Shown here piece after piece: positions 40,850 to 50,194 of a stretch of DNA of 64,000 bases. This stretch comes from JBFMFR01 sp040752025 (GTDB taxonomy: Bacteria; Chloroflexota; Anaerolineae; Anaerolineales; UBA4823), in contig JBFMFR010000014.1 in assembly GCA_040752025.1 (NCBI GenBank), forward strand, positions 1 through 64,000. The letters are read 5' to 3'. A program made the position numbers and the translations under genes. Below the pieces are notes generated by a model. That model worked only from the letters and a program-made list of their open reading frames with translations. It was not told the origin of the DNA and made no database searches. Position 1 is the stretch's first letter; each line of letters opens with the position of its first letter.

Positions 40850-41647
40850 ATGAAATCGATCCGGAATGCCGTCAAGCTGATCGGCGTTTTTCTGAAGGTA
40901 AACTTGCAGATCGCCCTGGCCTACCGGGCTGATACGGTGGTCAATATCTTGCTCAATCTGATGTGGCTGGGTTGGGAATTGCTCGGTCTGAGCATCATCT
41001 TCAGCAACACCGATACCCTGGCTGGTTGGGGGCCGGGCGAACTCATCGCTTTGTTGGGGGTGTTCCGCCTGGTCAACATGCTCATGGCTGCTGTTATCTG
41101 GCCTGCCACCGAAAAATTCAACACCAGCGTGCGCGATGGCTCCCTGGACTACACCCTGCTTCAACCGGCAAACAGCCTGTTCATCATCAGTTTATCGCGC
41201 ATTGTAATCTGGCGCATCTGGGATCTGGTCCTGGCGGTGGTGCTTATCGTGGTCGGCATCCAAACCGGCGGGGGAGTGGTGCACTTCTGGAATTTCATCT
41301 ATTTCCTGGTGCTGGTCGCTTCCGGAGCGCTGGTAATTTACAGCCTGTGGGTTGTGCTGATCGCTCTGACTTTCTGGTTCGTCAAATTTGACAACAACGT
41401 GACCATCTTGCAGGCTTTGATGGATTCGGGGCGCTATCCGGCTACCGTTTACCCGCCCTGGCTGCGTCTGATCGTCACTTATCTGGTGCCTATCGCTGTC
41501 GCCACGACTATCCCGCTGCAAGGCTTGCGCGGCGAATTAGGCGGTTTGCAAGTGTTGTTATTTGTCGGCGTGGGCCTGGTCGCTTTCGTGCTCGCCAGCC
41601 AGGTGTGGAAAGCTGGCCTGCGCCAGTACAGCGGGGCCAGCAGCTAG
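40850..41647 (+). CDS. ABC-2 type exporter permease, second subunit
   Basis: 265 residues, six helices, starting directly after the stop of the first permease. It has the same topology (KVNLQIALAYRADTVVNILL, LLGVFRLVNMLMAAVIW, GALVIYSLWVVLIALTFW). With the ATPase and the first permease it would form a heterodimeric channel plus ATPase dimer. No further gene follows in the same direction. Confidence 0.85.
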   Translation: MKSIRNAVKLIGVFLKVNLQIALAYRADTVVNILLNLMWLGWELLGLSIIFSNTDTLAGWGPGELIALLGVFRLVNMLMAAVIWPATEKFNTSVRDGSLDYTLLQPANSLFIISLSRIVIWRIWDLVLAVVLIVVGIQTGGGVVHFWNFIYFLVLVASGALVIYSLWVVLIALTFWFVKFDNNVTILQALMDSGRYPATVYPPWLRLIVTYLVPIAVATTIPLQGLRGELGGLQVLLFVGVGLVAFVLASQVWKAGLRQYSGASS

Positions 41648-41657
41648 AAGGCCGGGC

Positions 41658-41912
41658 CTACCTCGTGCCCGGGGTCTGCTTGTAGACGTGCGACCAGCCG
41701 CTGCCGCTGCATACCAGGCAGCGGTCTTCATATTCTCCACTTTGCAGCACGCCGCTGCCCTGGCAGTGGGGGCATTTACGGGCCGGTTGGGCTACCATCA
41801 CGCTGCCCTGCCCGCCGCATACCATACACAGATCCTTGTACTCTCCGAATTTTCCGGTCCCCTGGCACCAGGCGCAGTCCTCTGGCGCATATTGAATGAC
41901 TGGCATAACCAT
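41658..41912 (-). CDS. Small zinc-finger protein with DnaJ-type CxxCxG repeats
   Basis: 84 residues with four CxxC motifs in DnaJ style: CAWCQGTG, CMVCGGQG, CPHCQGSG and CLVCSGSG, enough to bind two zinc ions. There is no J domain. AGGAGG is 8 bases before ATG 41912; an ATG at 41906 is the alternative. It lies between the exporter operon and the sugar cluster. Probably a protein-binding zinc module; the function is not known. Confidence 0.75.
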   Translation of the reverse strand: MVMPVIQYAPEDCAWCQGTGKFGEYKDLCMVCGGQGSVMVAQPARKCPHCQGSGVLQSGEYEDRCLVCSGSGWSHVYKQTPGTR

Positions 41913-42002
41913 GTGACTTTCCTCCTAGTTCATAATCAGGCAATTTCTGGCAACCTGCTCATAAGTATACAACAAAATCGATGTTTTCCTTGAAAGGCAT
42001 AC

Positions 42003-43037
42003 TCACTCTTTGGTAGTGATTTTACTAATGTGGCGAAATTGCCCCGCCTGGATATTCTTGCGCCCCGCCATCAGCAGTGTGAGCATTTGCAGCGGCAGGA
42101 TTTCCACCAGCGGGCGGGCCAGCTCGCTCGTTTTGGGCAGCAGGACGGTCGGCAGTTGCGGATCGGGAACGCTGTCTACCCACAGGCTGCGCCCGCCGTA
42201 CTCGGCGATGTCGAGCGCCAGCTCGCGGTTGAGGCCGGCAGTGGCCGGCGAGCCAGCCAACACCAGTGCGGTGAAGCCAGGCTGGGCCAGCTCGAGCGGG
42301 CCGTGGCGGAAGTCAGCCGCGTGCATGCCTTCGAAGGCGCACTTGGCAGCTTCTTTGCAAATCAACGCCCCATTCCATACACTGCTCATCGAAACGCCGC
42401 GCCCCAGGATGAAGAGGTTCTCGAAGTCACCTAACAGACTGTCCAGGGTGTGGACGTGCTGCTGCCAGTCATCCAGGTAGCCTGCCATCGCGGCTGCAGC
42501 AGCTTGCAGCTCAGCCAGCGCGGCGGTGGCATTCCCACCGCTGAGTTGGGTGGCTGCCAGCGTGTTGACGGCCAGCATGTTGCTGTAGGTTTTGGTACTG
42601 ACCGTCGCCTCCGCGCCCGCATAGATCGGCAGGCAGATATCGGCGGCCTGCGCCAGCGGGCTTGCCTGGTCGTTGACACTGGCCAGGATACAGGCAGGAG
42701 GCCTGGTTTGGACTTGCTCGAGCAGGCGCACCAACTCAACGCTGTGGCCGGATTGCGAGTTCAGCCAGAGCAGGGTGCGAGCGCTGATCAGACTCTCCAG
42801 GGAATGCAGCAGTTCGGCCGCGTTGATCATCAGCACCGGGATCGGCAGTCTTGCGAGCTGGAGGTAGGCCGGGTAGGCTGCATTGAAAGACGCCCCCATA
42901 CCCGCCATCAAGATGCGGTCGAAAGCCTGTTCGTTTAGCCCTCTCAAGATCGGTTCGAGTGCTGCCAGGGGATAATGGTCGAGCGCTTCACGCAGCGCCT
43001 CGGGCTGGGAAAGGATATCCTGGCTATAGGCGTTCAT
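42003..43037 (-). CDS. SIS-domain sugar-phosphate isomerase/deaminase-like protein
   Basis: 344 residues with two SIS domains (about 30-170 and 195-330), like the isomerase half of glucosamine-6-phosphate synthase but without the glutaminase. Motifs: MAGMGASFNAAYPAY, NSQSGHSVELVR and ILGRGVSMSSVWNGALICKE with the C-terminal HGPLELAQPG. It is the last gene of the minus-strand carbohydrate run and overlaps the upstream ROK kinase by 4 bases. Its substrate is probably a (amino)sugar phosphate made by the adjacent kinases. Confidence 0.82.
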   Translation of the reverse strand: MNAYSQDILSQPEALREALDHYPLAALEPILRGLNEQAFDRILMAGMGASFNAAYPAYLQLARLPIPVLMINAAELLHSLESLISARTLLWLNSQSGHSVELVRLLEQVQTRPPACILASVNDQASPLAQAADICLPIYAGAEATVSTKTYSNMLAVNTLAATQLSGGNATAALAELQAAAAAMAGYLDDWQQHVHTLDSLLGDFENLFILGRGVSMSSVWNGALICKEAAKCAFEGMHAADFRHGPLELAQPGFTALVLAGSPATAGLNRELALDIAEYGGRSLWVDSVPDPQLPTVLLPKTSELARPLVEILPLQMLTLLMAGRKNIQAGQFRHISKITTKE

Positions 43038-44023
43038 GCATCGCTTGCTGTTGCCAGGAGCTGAGCGGCGCGCGCCGCCCCATACATCCCGGCCTGTTGG
43101 CCGAGCTGCGCCATCTGGATTTGTACCTGCCGGGCGGGCACCACCACATCGTGCCGGGCGATAACTTCACGGATGTGCGCCTCCATCAGATCGTAAGAGC
43201 GCATCACCCCGCCGGTAAGCACGATGATATCAGGCAGGTAGAGCATGATCAGGTTGACCAGCCCCAGGGCGATATAATCGGCTGTTCGGTCTACGATGCG
43301 CCGGGCCAGGGCGTCTCCCTGTCGGGCGGCCTCGAATACCTGTGCCGCCTCGATCTGCTCTGGGTGACCGGCGCACAATGCGCAAAGCTGGCTGGACTCG
43401 ATCCCTCCAGCCTGCCGGGCAAAAGCGGCGATGGCTGGACCGGCCACCAGGCTTTCCCAACAGCCGTGCGCCCCGCAGTAACACGCTGGCCCAGTAGGGT
43501 CGAGGATGAAATGCCCACCCTCCGGGTGCATCCCGCCCACGCCGCGGTAGATCTTCCCGTCCAGAACGATCCCCGTGCCCACGCCGGTGCCGATGGTCAC
43601 CATCACCAGGCGCGGCAGGCCTTCGGCGAGCGCTCCGCGCCCGGCGCCTTGCCAGGCTTCTCCCAGGGCGGCCGCGTCGGCGTCGTTCTCAAAGGCCACC
43701 GGCACGTGAAAGCTTTCCCGCAGTTGGTTGACAATATCCACATCTTCCCAGCCGGGCAGGGTGTAGGGGTTTTGGATGCGGCCGCGTTCGCGGTCGAGCG
43801 GCCCGGTTGAGCCGACTCCGATGCCTAACAGCGGCTGTTGGCTGTCTGCGACCACACTTGTGATCAGGTCGGAGATGCGCTGCACGCCGGCCTGTGGCCC
43901 CAGCGCGGCCTGGATGGGCGTTTCTCGCCAGGAGATCATCTCCCCGCCCGGTGTGAGCGCGCCGGCGCGCACGTTGCTGCCGCCTAAATCCACGCCGATC
44001 AGGATGCCAGATGATTCACTCAT
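43034..44023 (-). CDS. ROK-family sugar kinase
   Basis: 329 residues. The ATP loop is LIGVDLGGSNVRAGAL, the sugar-binding part has VAFENDADAAALGE, VTIGTGVGTGIVLDG and HPEGGHF, and the ROK zinc motif is CYCGAHGCWES. No N-terminal HTH, so it is a kinase and not a repressor. It has an ATGA overlap with the SIS gene and lies 15 bases after a second ROK kinase. Two kinases in a row suggest two related substrates. Confidence 0.88.
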   Translation of the reverse strand: MSESSGILIGVDLGGSNVRAGALTPGGEMISWRETPIQAALGPQAGVQRISDLITSVVADSQQPLLGIGVGSTGPLDRERGRIQNPYTLPGWEDVDIVNQLRESFHVPVAFENDADAAALGEAWQGAGRGALAEGLPRLVMVTIGTGVGTGIVLDGKIYRGVGGMHPEGGHFILDPTGPACYCGAHGCWESLVAGPAIAAFARQAGGIESSQLCALCAGHPEQIEAAQVFEAARQGDALARRIVDRTADYIALGLVNLIMLYLPDIIVLTGGVMRSYDLMEAHIREVIARHDVVVPARQVQIQMAQLGQQAGMYGAARAAQLLATASDA

Positions 44024-44038
44024 GATTTTTGGGGTTGG

Positions 44039-45007
44039 TTATGCATACTGGTTGGCTGCCCACAAGGCCGCGCCGATCACCCCGGCGTTGTTGCCAAGCT
44101 GGGCGGTCACGATCTCTACCTGTTCAACCGGCATGATGGAGACACGCGCCCGCATGGTGCGCTGCATGGGCTCGAGCAAAAGCTGCCCGGCGTGCGCTAC
44201 ACCGCCAGCCACGATGATGCGCCGCGGGCCAACTGCCGCACACAGGTTGGCAGCCGCCACCCCCAGGTAGAAACCGGCCTTTTCGTAGATATTGGCGGCG
44301 ATTTCGTCCCCAGCCCGGGCGGCCTGGGCGATCAGTTCGGGGGTGATGCGGTTCAGGTCGTAGTCGCACAGCTCGCCGATGCTCGTGGTTAATCCCTGGG
44401 TGACCGCCTTGAGCCCCATGGCGGCAATCGCTGGCCCGGAGGCCAGGGCCTCCAGGCAGCCATAGTTGCCGCAGCCGCAGCGTGGACCGTTGTAATCGAT
44501 GCTCATGTGACCCAGCTCGCCGCCGGTGCCGCCGATTCCCAGGTGCAACTGCCCGTTGATCACCAGCCCGCCGCCGATGCCCGTGCCAATTGCCAGCACC
44601 GCCACGGTCTCTACGCCGCGCCCGGCGCCGAAGCGCCATTCGCCGAAGGTGATCGAGCGCACATCGTTAAGGATAGCCGTAGGTAGCCCGGTCAGACGGG
44701 TGATCGTATCGCGCAAGGGCACGTGCGGCCAGGTGCCGGGCAGGTTAGGCAGAAATAGAGTCTCGCCTTTGTCCAGGTCGAGCACGCCGGGGACGCCGAT
44801 CCCGATCCCCCCGATGTCGGCCTGGCGCATGCCGCCGGATTGGATCACTTGCATAAAAAGTTCGGCCATGCACTGCATCACCGCCGCATGTCCCTCGCGC
44901 GCCAGCGTGGGTACGCTGGCATGGTTCAACACCTCGCCGCGTTCCACATCGACGATCGCCGCGCGCAGGTTGGTCCCGCCCAGATCGCAGCCTATGAATT
45001 TCTTCAT
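44039..45007 (-). CDS. ROK-family sugar kinase, second copy
   Basis: 322 residues. FIGCDLGGTNLRAAIVD is the ATP loop, ILNDVRSITFGEW and AIGTGIGGGLVINGQ bind the sugar, and the zinc motif is CGCGNYGCLEA. It differs clearly from the neighbour at 43034, so this is not a recent duplication. In the loop where most ROK kinases have NDAN it has NDVR; the catalytic Asp is kept. Part of the same minus-strand unit. Confidence 0.87.
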   Translation of the reverse strand: MKKFIGCDLGGTNLRAAIVDVERGEVLNHASVPTLAREGHAAVMQCMAELFMQVIQSGGMRQADIGGIGIGVPGVLDLDKGETLFLPNLPGTWPHVPLRDTITRLTGLPTAILNDVRSITFGEWRFGAGRGVETVAVLAIGTGIGGGLVINGQLHLGIGGTGGELGHMSIDYNGPRCGCGNYGCLEALASGPAIAAMGLKAVTQGLTTSIGELCDYDLNRITPELIAQAARAGDEIAANIYEKAGFYLGVAAANLCAAVGPRRIIVAGGVAHAGQLLLEPMQRTMRARVSIMPVEQVEIVTAQLGNNAGVIGAALWAANQYA

Positions 45008-45073
45008 TTTAGGTTTTTACCGCTCAGTGCGCCGTCTCCCGCTGCCAGGCGCAGCGGGAGACGGGATAAAAGT

Positions 45074-45988
45074 CTAGTGGATATACGGGCGCAGAACGTC
45101 GCGGGCGATGTAGAAGCCGCGCTTGACCAGTTCCTCGTCGCCTTCGAAGGAGCGATCTTCGTGCTCGATGCTGACCACGTAATCGTAGCGTATGGCAGTC
45201 AGGGCGGCGAAGAATTTGCCCCAATCCATGTCGCCCAGGCCGGGCAGGCGCGGTACCTGCCAGCCCATGCCCTGGGAAAGTACACCGTGGTTGTACAGGC
45301 CCTCGGGGTCGATGTGCAGGTCCTTGGCGTGCACGTGGAAGATCTTGCTGGCGAACTCGCGCACCACCCGGTCGTAATCGATCATTTGCAGCACCAGGTG
45401 CGAGGGGTCCAGGTTCAGCCCGAAGTTGTCCTCCGGGATGATCTCCCACATCTTGCGCCAGATGGCCGGCGTGCTGGCCAGGTTGTTGCCGCCCGGCCAT
45501 TCATCGTAGGAGAAGAGCATTGGGCAGTTTTCGATAGCGATCTTCACGCCGCGCTCTTTGGCGAACTTGACGATCGGCGGCCAGATTTTGGCGTAATCTT
45601 CCAGGTTGGCCGGGACGGTCTTGGCCTTGTCTTTACCGATGAACGTGCCGACAATCGGGACCTCCAGCAGGGCGGCGGCCTCGATCACTTTCTTCAGGTG
45701 CCCAATCACCGTCTCGCGGTGCTCCGGCTCGGGATGCAGCGGGTTGGGATAGTAGCCGAGCGAAGAGATGGTCAGTCCGAAGCCGTCCAGCATGCTGCGG
45801 ATATCCTTCGCCCCGGCTTTGTCCAGCTCAGCCGCGTTGATGTGCGTCACGCCCGCGTAGCGGCGGGTGGCTTTTTCCAACGGCCAACAGGCGATTTCGA
45901 TGGCCTCGAAGCCGTTCTCTGCTCCCCATCGGGCCGCCTGCTCCAGGCTGTTGCCTGGCAGTGCTGCGGTGAAGAAACCAAGTTTCAT
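45074..45988 (-). CDS. TIM-barrel sugar phosphate isomerase/epimerase
   Basis: 304 residues of the AP endonuclease 2-like (xylose isomerase-like) barrel: MKLGFFTAALPGNSLEQAA at the start, NPLHPEPEHRE, VKIAIENCPMLF (metal Glu), NLDPSHLVLQ (metal Asp-His), IFHVHAKDLHIDPEG and VSIEHEDRS (metal Glu). The residues for the divalent metal site are all present. Enzymes of this family epimerise or isomerise keto sugars or inositol derivatives. It lies between a ROK kinase and a MocA dehydrogenase, fitting a catabolic series. Confidence 0.87.
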   Translation of the reverse strand: MKLGFFTAALPGNSLEQAARWGAENGFEAIEIACWPLEKATRRYAGVTHINAAELDKAGAKDIRSMLDGFGLTISSLGYYPNPLHPEPEHRETVIGHLKKVIEAAALLEVPIVGTFIGKDKAKTVPANLEDYAKIWPPIVKFAKERGVKIAIENCPMLFSYDEWPGGNNLASTPAIWRKMWEIIPEDNFGLNLDPSHLVLQMIDYDRVVREFASKIFHVHAKDLHIDPEGLYNHGVLSQGMGWQVPRLPGLGDMDWGKFFAALTAIRYDYVVSIEHEDRSFEGDEELVKRGFYIARDVLRPYIH

Positions 45989-46014
45989 ACTTCAACTCCT
46001 TATCGATAGATAGA

Positions 46015-47178
46015 TTAGACCTGTACCCACGCCTTTTCACGGGCGCTGCGCTCGATGGCCTCGCACAGTTGCATTTCGTAATGACCATCGGCAAAGGTTG
46101 GAAAATCGGGCTGCCGGTCGAAATCGCCCGCAAAGATGTAATTGTACACTTTCTTATAGAGCTGTTTGAAAGTATCGGGAAAGCCTTCGTTGTGCCCGCC
46201 AGGGTAAGAGGCTGTCTGAAGCGCCTCGGCGGACAGCAGGGAGGGATCCTTGAGCAGCACCTGGCTGGGCTGGTCGCGGTGGCCGATCCACAGTTCGTTC
46301 GGGCGCTCGCCATCCCACACCAGCGAGGATTTGGAGCCGTTGATCTCGAAGAAGATGCGGTTCTTGCGCCCTGAGCAGATCTGCGCTACCGTCACCACGC
46401 CGCTCACGCCGTTTTCGTAGTGCAGCAAAATCGTGGCGTAATCTTCGGTGTGGATCGGCTGGTCGATGTAGTCGGAAGGCGTCAGCATCTTGCCTGTGAA
46501 AGTCTCCAGCGGTTTGGTCGGTTTTTTGCGCGTGGTGTGGAAGGTCTTGAAATCGGCGTAGACCTCCTCGACGTGCAGGCCGGTGATGAAGGTCATCAGG
46601 TCCAGCCAGTGCGAGCCGATATCGCCCACCGCCCGCAATGTGCCGCCCAGTTCGGGCTCCAGCCGCCAGTTCCAGTCGGTGGGCAGCAGCAGCCAGTCTT
46701 GCAGATACGAGCCTTGCAGGATGAAAATGTCGCCGATCTGCCCGCTCTGCACCAGGCTGCGCGCCTGCTGCACGATGGGGTACATGCGGATGTTGAAATT
46801 GACCGCGTTGACCAGCTTCTTTTGTGCGGCCAACTGCACCAGCTCCGCTGACTGCGCAGAATTCATCGCCAGCGGCTTCTCGCACACCACGTGTTTGCCG
46901 GCCAGCAGGGCCGCTTTGGCGTGCGGGTGGTGCAGCACGTTGGGTGTGGCCAGGTGCACCACGTCGATGTCGGTATCCGCGAGCATGGCCTCGTAGGAGC
47001 CGAAAGCGCGCGGGATGCCCAGCTCGGCAGCTTTCTGGCGCGCTTTCTCCTCACCGTCCTCGGCCAATCCCAATACTTTCATCCCGTTGCGGCGCAGCCC
47101 TTCGACGTGGGCCGGGCCGATGAAGCCTGTGCCGGCCACGCCGATGCCGATAGTTTGTTTGTCCAGTGTTTTGCTCAT
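46015..47178 (-). CDS. Gfo/Idh/MocA-family NAD(P)-dependent dehydrogenase
   Basis: 387 residues. The Rossmann fold IGVAGTGFIGPAHVEGL is followed by VHLATPNVLHH and the catalytic VCEKPLAMN. The C-terminal domain carries GDIGSHWLDLMTFITG with the catalytic Asp-His pair. The start is set at ATG 47178, preceded by GAGGAGA; an upstream in-frame extension to 47568 overlaps DeoC and is not coding. It oxidises a sugar or inositol hydroxyl. One of three MocA enzymes in the cluster. Confidence 0.88.
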   Translation of the reverse strand: MSKTLDKQTIGIGVAGTGFIGPAHVEGLRRNGMKVLGLAEDGEEKARQKAAELGIPRAFGSYEAMLADTDIDVVHLATPNVLHHPHAKAALLAGKHVVCEKPLAMNSAQSAELVQLAAQKKLVNAVNFNIRMYPIVQQARSLVQSGQIGDIFILQGSYLQDWLLLPTDWNWRLEPELGGTLRAVGDIGSHWLDLMTFITGLHVEEVYADFKTFHTTRKKPTKPLETFTGKMLTPSDYIDQPIHTEDYATILLHYENGVSGVVTVAQICSGRKNRIFFEINGSKSSLVWDGERPNELWIGHRDQPSQVLLKDPSLLSAEALQTASYPGGHNEGFPDTFKQLYKKVYNYIFAGDFDRQPDFPTFADGHYEMQLCEAIERSAREKAWVQV

Positions 47179-47195
47179 CGTTGTGTTCTCCTCGA

Positions 47196-47936
47196 TCAAT
47201 ATCCGCCGCCCAGGTTGGCCTGACCAGCCTGGCTGCCAGATTGGCTGCGCTGCTCGAATTCGTCCAGGATCGCCGCCGTAGCGGTTGCGCCGCAGCGCGT
47301 GCAGCCCACATCGATCACCGCCAGGATGGCATCTAGCGTGCGCACGCCGCCGGCTGCCTTGACCTGCACCTTTTCGCTGACGCTGGCGCGCATCAACTTC
47401 AAATCTTCCAGCGTGGCGCCGCTGGGGGCAAACCCAGTGGAGGTTTTGACCCAGTCTGCGCCGGCCTCTTCGCACAGCTTGCACGCCAGCACTTTCTGTT
47501 CGTTGTTGAGGTAGGCGTTTTCGAGGATCACCTTGACCTTCGCACCGCGCGCGTGGGCCGCCGCGCACACGGCGCGGATATCCTCCCGTACATTTTCAGC
47601 TTTCCCTGAACGCAGTTGGCCAATGTTCAACACCATATCCAGCTCCACGGCGCCGTCTTGCATGGCCTGTTCGGCCTCGGCCACCTTGATCGCCGTCAGG
47701 TTGCTGCCGTGTGGGAAGCCCACCACGGTGCTGACCAGCACGTCCGAGCCTTTGAGCGCCTCGGCGGCCAGTTTGACGTGGCAGGGTTTGACGCACACGG
47801 TGGCGGTGTGGTAGCGCGCCGCCAGCTCGCAGCCGGCGATTACCTCGGCCTCGGTCAGCTCCGGCCTGAGCAGCGAATGGTCGATGACTTTGGCGAGCTG
47901 CTGGTACGTGATCGTCTTACTGTTCAATACCGTCAT
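47196..47936 (-). CDS. deoC: Deoxyribose-phosphate aldolase DeoC
   Basis: 246 residues, the usual length. Schiff-base Lys164 is in WVKTSTGF, the proton-relay Asp100 in VELDMVLNIG, and Lys193 in QVKAAGGVRT. The start is ATG 47936 with AGGAG upstream; the longer frame to 48128 is not supported. It cleaves 2-deoxyribose-5-phosphate to glyceraldehyde-3-phosphate and acetaldehyde. Together with the RbsABC-type importer and kinases it hints that deoxy sugars or nucleosides may feed this pathway. A 15-base inverted repeat pair lies upstream. Confidence 0.9.
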   Translation of the reverse strand: MTVLNSKTITYQQLAKVIDHSLLRPELTEAEVIAGCELAARYHTATVCVKPCHVKLAAEALKGSDVLVSTVVGFPHGSNLTAIKVAEAEQAMQDGAVELDMVLNIGQLRSGKAENVREDIRAVCAAAHARGAKVKVILENAYLNNEQKVLACKLCEEAGADWVKTSTGFAPSGATLEDLKLMRASVSEKVQVKAAGGVRTLDAILAVIDVGCTRCGATATAAILDEFEQRSQSGSQAGQANLGGGY

Positions 47937-47967
47937 GATTGCTCCTGTAAGTTTTGTTCGGGTACTC

Positions 47968-48061
47968 AGAAACCGGGTTTTTGGTTTGCGAGAAGTAACC
48001 CGCATAAGTTGTTCACGATTTGCAAAACTGCCTTGCCTGAGCGGCGAAAAACCCGGTTTCT
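47968..48061. repeat. Long-spaced inverted repeat AGAAACCGGGTTTTT in the deoC upstream region
   Basis: AGAAACCGGGTTTTT (47968-47982) and AAAAACCCGGTTTCT (48047-48061) are perfect inverted copies 64 bases apart, filling the gap between DeoC and the next gene. It looks like a dispersed intergenic palindrome or small non-autonomous element. No gene lies between the arms. Confidence 0.5.
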
Positions 48062-48070
48062 CTCTTGTGC

Positions 48071-49153
48071 TCAGGCCTTCTTCCATAGGTCGATCGGCTT
48101 CTTCACGCTGGGCGGCTGGTAGGGCCATTCGATCTTGCGGCCTTCGCCCGCGGCCTGGTAAGCGGCGTAGATGATCTTCAAGACCTCGCGCCCGTCTTCG
48201 CCGGTTTCTATGCAGGTTTCTTTGCCCAGCACGCAGTTGGTGAAGTGCTGCATCTCCTGCGGGAAGCCGTAATTCCAGATTTCCTCGAACATGGTAAAGG
48301 TGTAGCCCTGGGTAGCACCGGCCTTCTCGACAGCGTAACCGTAGCCGCTCTCGGAGTAGGTCAGCAGCGAGCTGCCTCGCAGCAGGTCGGCGCGCGTGTG
48401 GCCCTTCTTGCCATAGATTTCGCAGCGGTCATCCACGCCGCCGCCCTTGGCCCAGCTATTTTCGAGCATGGCCACCTTGTCGCCTTCGTATTCGATGATG
48501 GTGAACGAGTGGTCTTCGCCCTGAGTGCGCCCCTGGTGCACGTAGGTATTCATGAAGGCCGTCACACTTTTCACCTTGGGCTTGCCCAAGACCCAGCGGG
48601 TGTATTCGATGGAGTGGCAGCCCATATCCAGCAGCACGCCGCCGCCGGAGCGGTTGACGTCCCAGAACCAGGGCATGTGCGGGCCGGGATGTTCTTCGGA
48701 TTGTTTGGCCAGGAATGGTTCGCCGATGGCGCCTTCGCTGATCAGCGTTTTGGCGCGCACGTACTTGGGGGCGAACAGCAGCTCCTCTGCGTACATCAAC
48801 AGCACGCCGGCCTTTTGACAGGCGGCGATCATCTCGTCGGCTTCTTCTAGCGTGACACACAGGGGCTTCTCGATGATTACGTGCTTTCCAGCTTTGGCCG
48901 CCGCCACCACCGCCTGGCAGTGCAGGTCGTTAGGGATGCCGATGTCGATGACATCGATTTCCTTATCTTGCAGCATATCGTTGTAGTCGCGGTAGGTCTG
49001 GGGAATGCCGTGCTCTTTGGCGAAATTGGCGGCGTTGTTAGGGCTGGCCACCGCCACAATCTCGGCGTTGTGCACCCAGTTCTTGAAGGCCGCGTGGTGG
49101 ATATCGCCCACAAAACCGGTGCCGATCATGCCGACTTTCACGATTTTGCTCAT
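48071..49153 (-). CDS. Gfo/Idh/MocA-family dehydrogenase, second copy
   Basis: 360 residues. VGMIGTGFVGDIHHAAF, DIGIPNDLHCQAVVAA, VIIEKPLCVTLEEAD and DMGCHSIEYTRWVLG (catalytic Asp-His) are clear. It is distinct from the copy at 46015. It lies between the importer genes and DeoC on the same strand. The substrate is a sugar or cyclitol, not further defined. Confidence 0.88.
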   Translation of the reverse strand: MSKIVKVGMIGTGFVGDIHHAAFKNWVHNAEIVAVASPNNAANFAKEHGIPQTYRDYNDMLQDKEIDVIDIGIPNDLHCQAVVAAAKAGKHVIIEKPLCVTLEEADEMIAACQKAGVLLMYAEELLFAPKYVRAKTLISEGAIGEPFLAKQSEEHPGPHMPWFWDVNRSGGGVLLDMGCHSIEYTRWVLGKPKVKSVTAFMNTYVHQGRTQGEDHSFTIIEYEGDKVAMLENSWAKGGGVDDRCEIYGKKGHTRADLLRGSSLLTYSESGYGYAVEKAGATQGYTFTMFEEIWNYGFPQEMQHFTNCVLGKETCIETGEDGREVLKIIYAAYQAAGEGRKIEWPYQPPSVKKPIDLWKKA

Positions 49154-49199
49154 GGTCTTCCTCCTAATCGAAGTAAATAAATGCCTGGTTCATCTCGTT

Positions 49200-49224
49200 C
49201 CCGCGTTCTGCGTGGGAACGCGGG
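49200..49224 (-). terminator. Hairpin after the importer genes
   Basis: CCCGCGTTC (49200-49208) and GAACGCGGG (49216-49224) form a perfect 9-base-pair stem directly after the permease stop. It may reduce expression of the enzyme genes relative to the transporter or protect the mRNA end. No T-run is seen. Confidence 0.45.
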
Positions 49225-49225
49225 T

Positions 49226-50194
49226 TTACTGCCTGAAGCTGCGCTGGCGCCCATAAATGGAAATTAACACCAGCAGGGTGGCGCCCAGCACCATGCGGCG
49301 CACCGAATCGGGCATCTGCATGGTGGTCAGCAAGCTGGTGATCAACGTCAGCAAAATCGCCCCGGCCATCGAGCCCCAGTAACTGCCCTTGCCTCCCGAG
49401 AGCAGCGTGCCCCCTACGGCCACGGCGGCAATCGAAGGGAACAGGAACGGCTGCCCCAGAGCGATCATAACAACGCCTGTATTTCCAACCACCAGGAAAC
49501 CGCCAAAACCGGCCAGCAGCCCTGCCAGGGCATAGGTTGCCAGGTTCATCCCGGTGACGTTGACACCGGAAAGTTTGGCCGTGACGCGGTTGACGCCGAT
49601 GGCAAACAGGTTTTTGCCGAAGGTTGTGCGCTCCAGCAGCAGCCACATCAGTACGCCGAAGATCAGCCAGATGGCGATAGCTCCCGGAATGGGGATGCTG
49701 GGCGAGATCGGGCGGGCGATCAGGCGCGTCATGATCGGAGCCACCTTGCCGCTGACGTTGCCGTGGTTGATCACGATAATCGCCCCGGTAACCACCCCGG
49801 ACATGCCCAGCGTCATCACGAAGGGCGAGATTTTCAGGAAGGTGATGCCCGCGCCATTCAACAACCCGACTAAAGCCCCAGCCAGAAGCGAGACGAGCAG
49901 CGCCAGCAATACCTTACTGTCTTCGCCTTTTACGATCACGTAGGTGAGGATGGCCGTCAACGTCACCACCGAGCCAGCCGAAAGATCGATGCCTTCGAAG
50001 CCGCTGATGATCACCAGGGTCTGGCCGGCGGCGATCACTCCCAGGAATACCGCCAGGCGCACGATATTCGTCGCTTGTGAAATTGCAATTTTTACGTTGC
50101 TGCCATAGCCATTCGGCAGTAAGCCAGAAAGTAGAAACAGCACGATTGCCAGGAACAGTGCTGCCAGCGGGGGGGAGATGCTGAAACGTTTCAT
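49226..50194 (-). CDS. RbsC-type sugar ABC transporter permease
   Basis: 322 residues with about nine or ten helices and the family's GFEGIDLSAGSVVTLTAILT and GGTLLSGGKGSYWGSMAGA segments. It overlaps the other permease by 4 bases. With that permease, the double ATPase and the binding protein it forms a ribose-type importer. Two different permeases point to a heterodimer, whereas RbsC is a homodimer. Confidence 0.9.
   Translation of the reverse strand: MKRFSISPPLAALFLAIVLFLLSGLLPNGYGSNVKIAISQATNIVRLAVFLGVIAAGQTLVIISGFEGIDLSAGSVVTLTAILTYVIVKGEDSKVLLALLVSLLAGALVGLLNGAGITFLKISPFVMTLGMSGVVTGAIIVINHGNVSGKVAPIMTRLIARPISPSIPIPGAIAIWLIFGVLMWLLLERTTFGKNLFAIGVNRVTAKLSGVNVTGMNLATYALAGLLAGFGGFLVVGNTGVVMIALGQPFLFPSIAAVAVGGTLLSGGKGSYWGSMAGAILLTLITSLLTTMQMPDSVRRMVLGATLLVLISIYGRQRSFRQ

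Noticed and set aside
47179..47568. N-terminal extension of the MocA gene at 46015
   Set aside because: It overlaps deoC, has Arg/Gly-rich unstructured sequence, and a good ribosome-binding site precedes ATG 47178.
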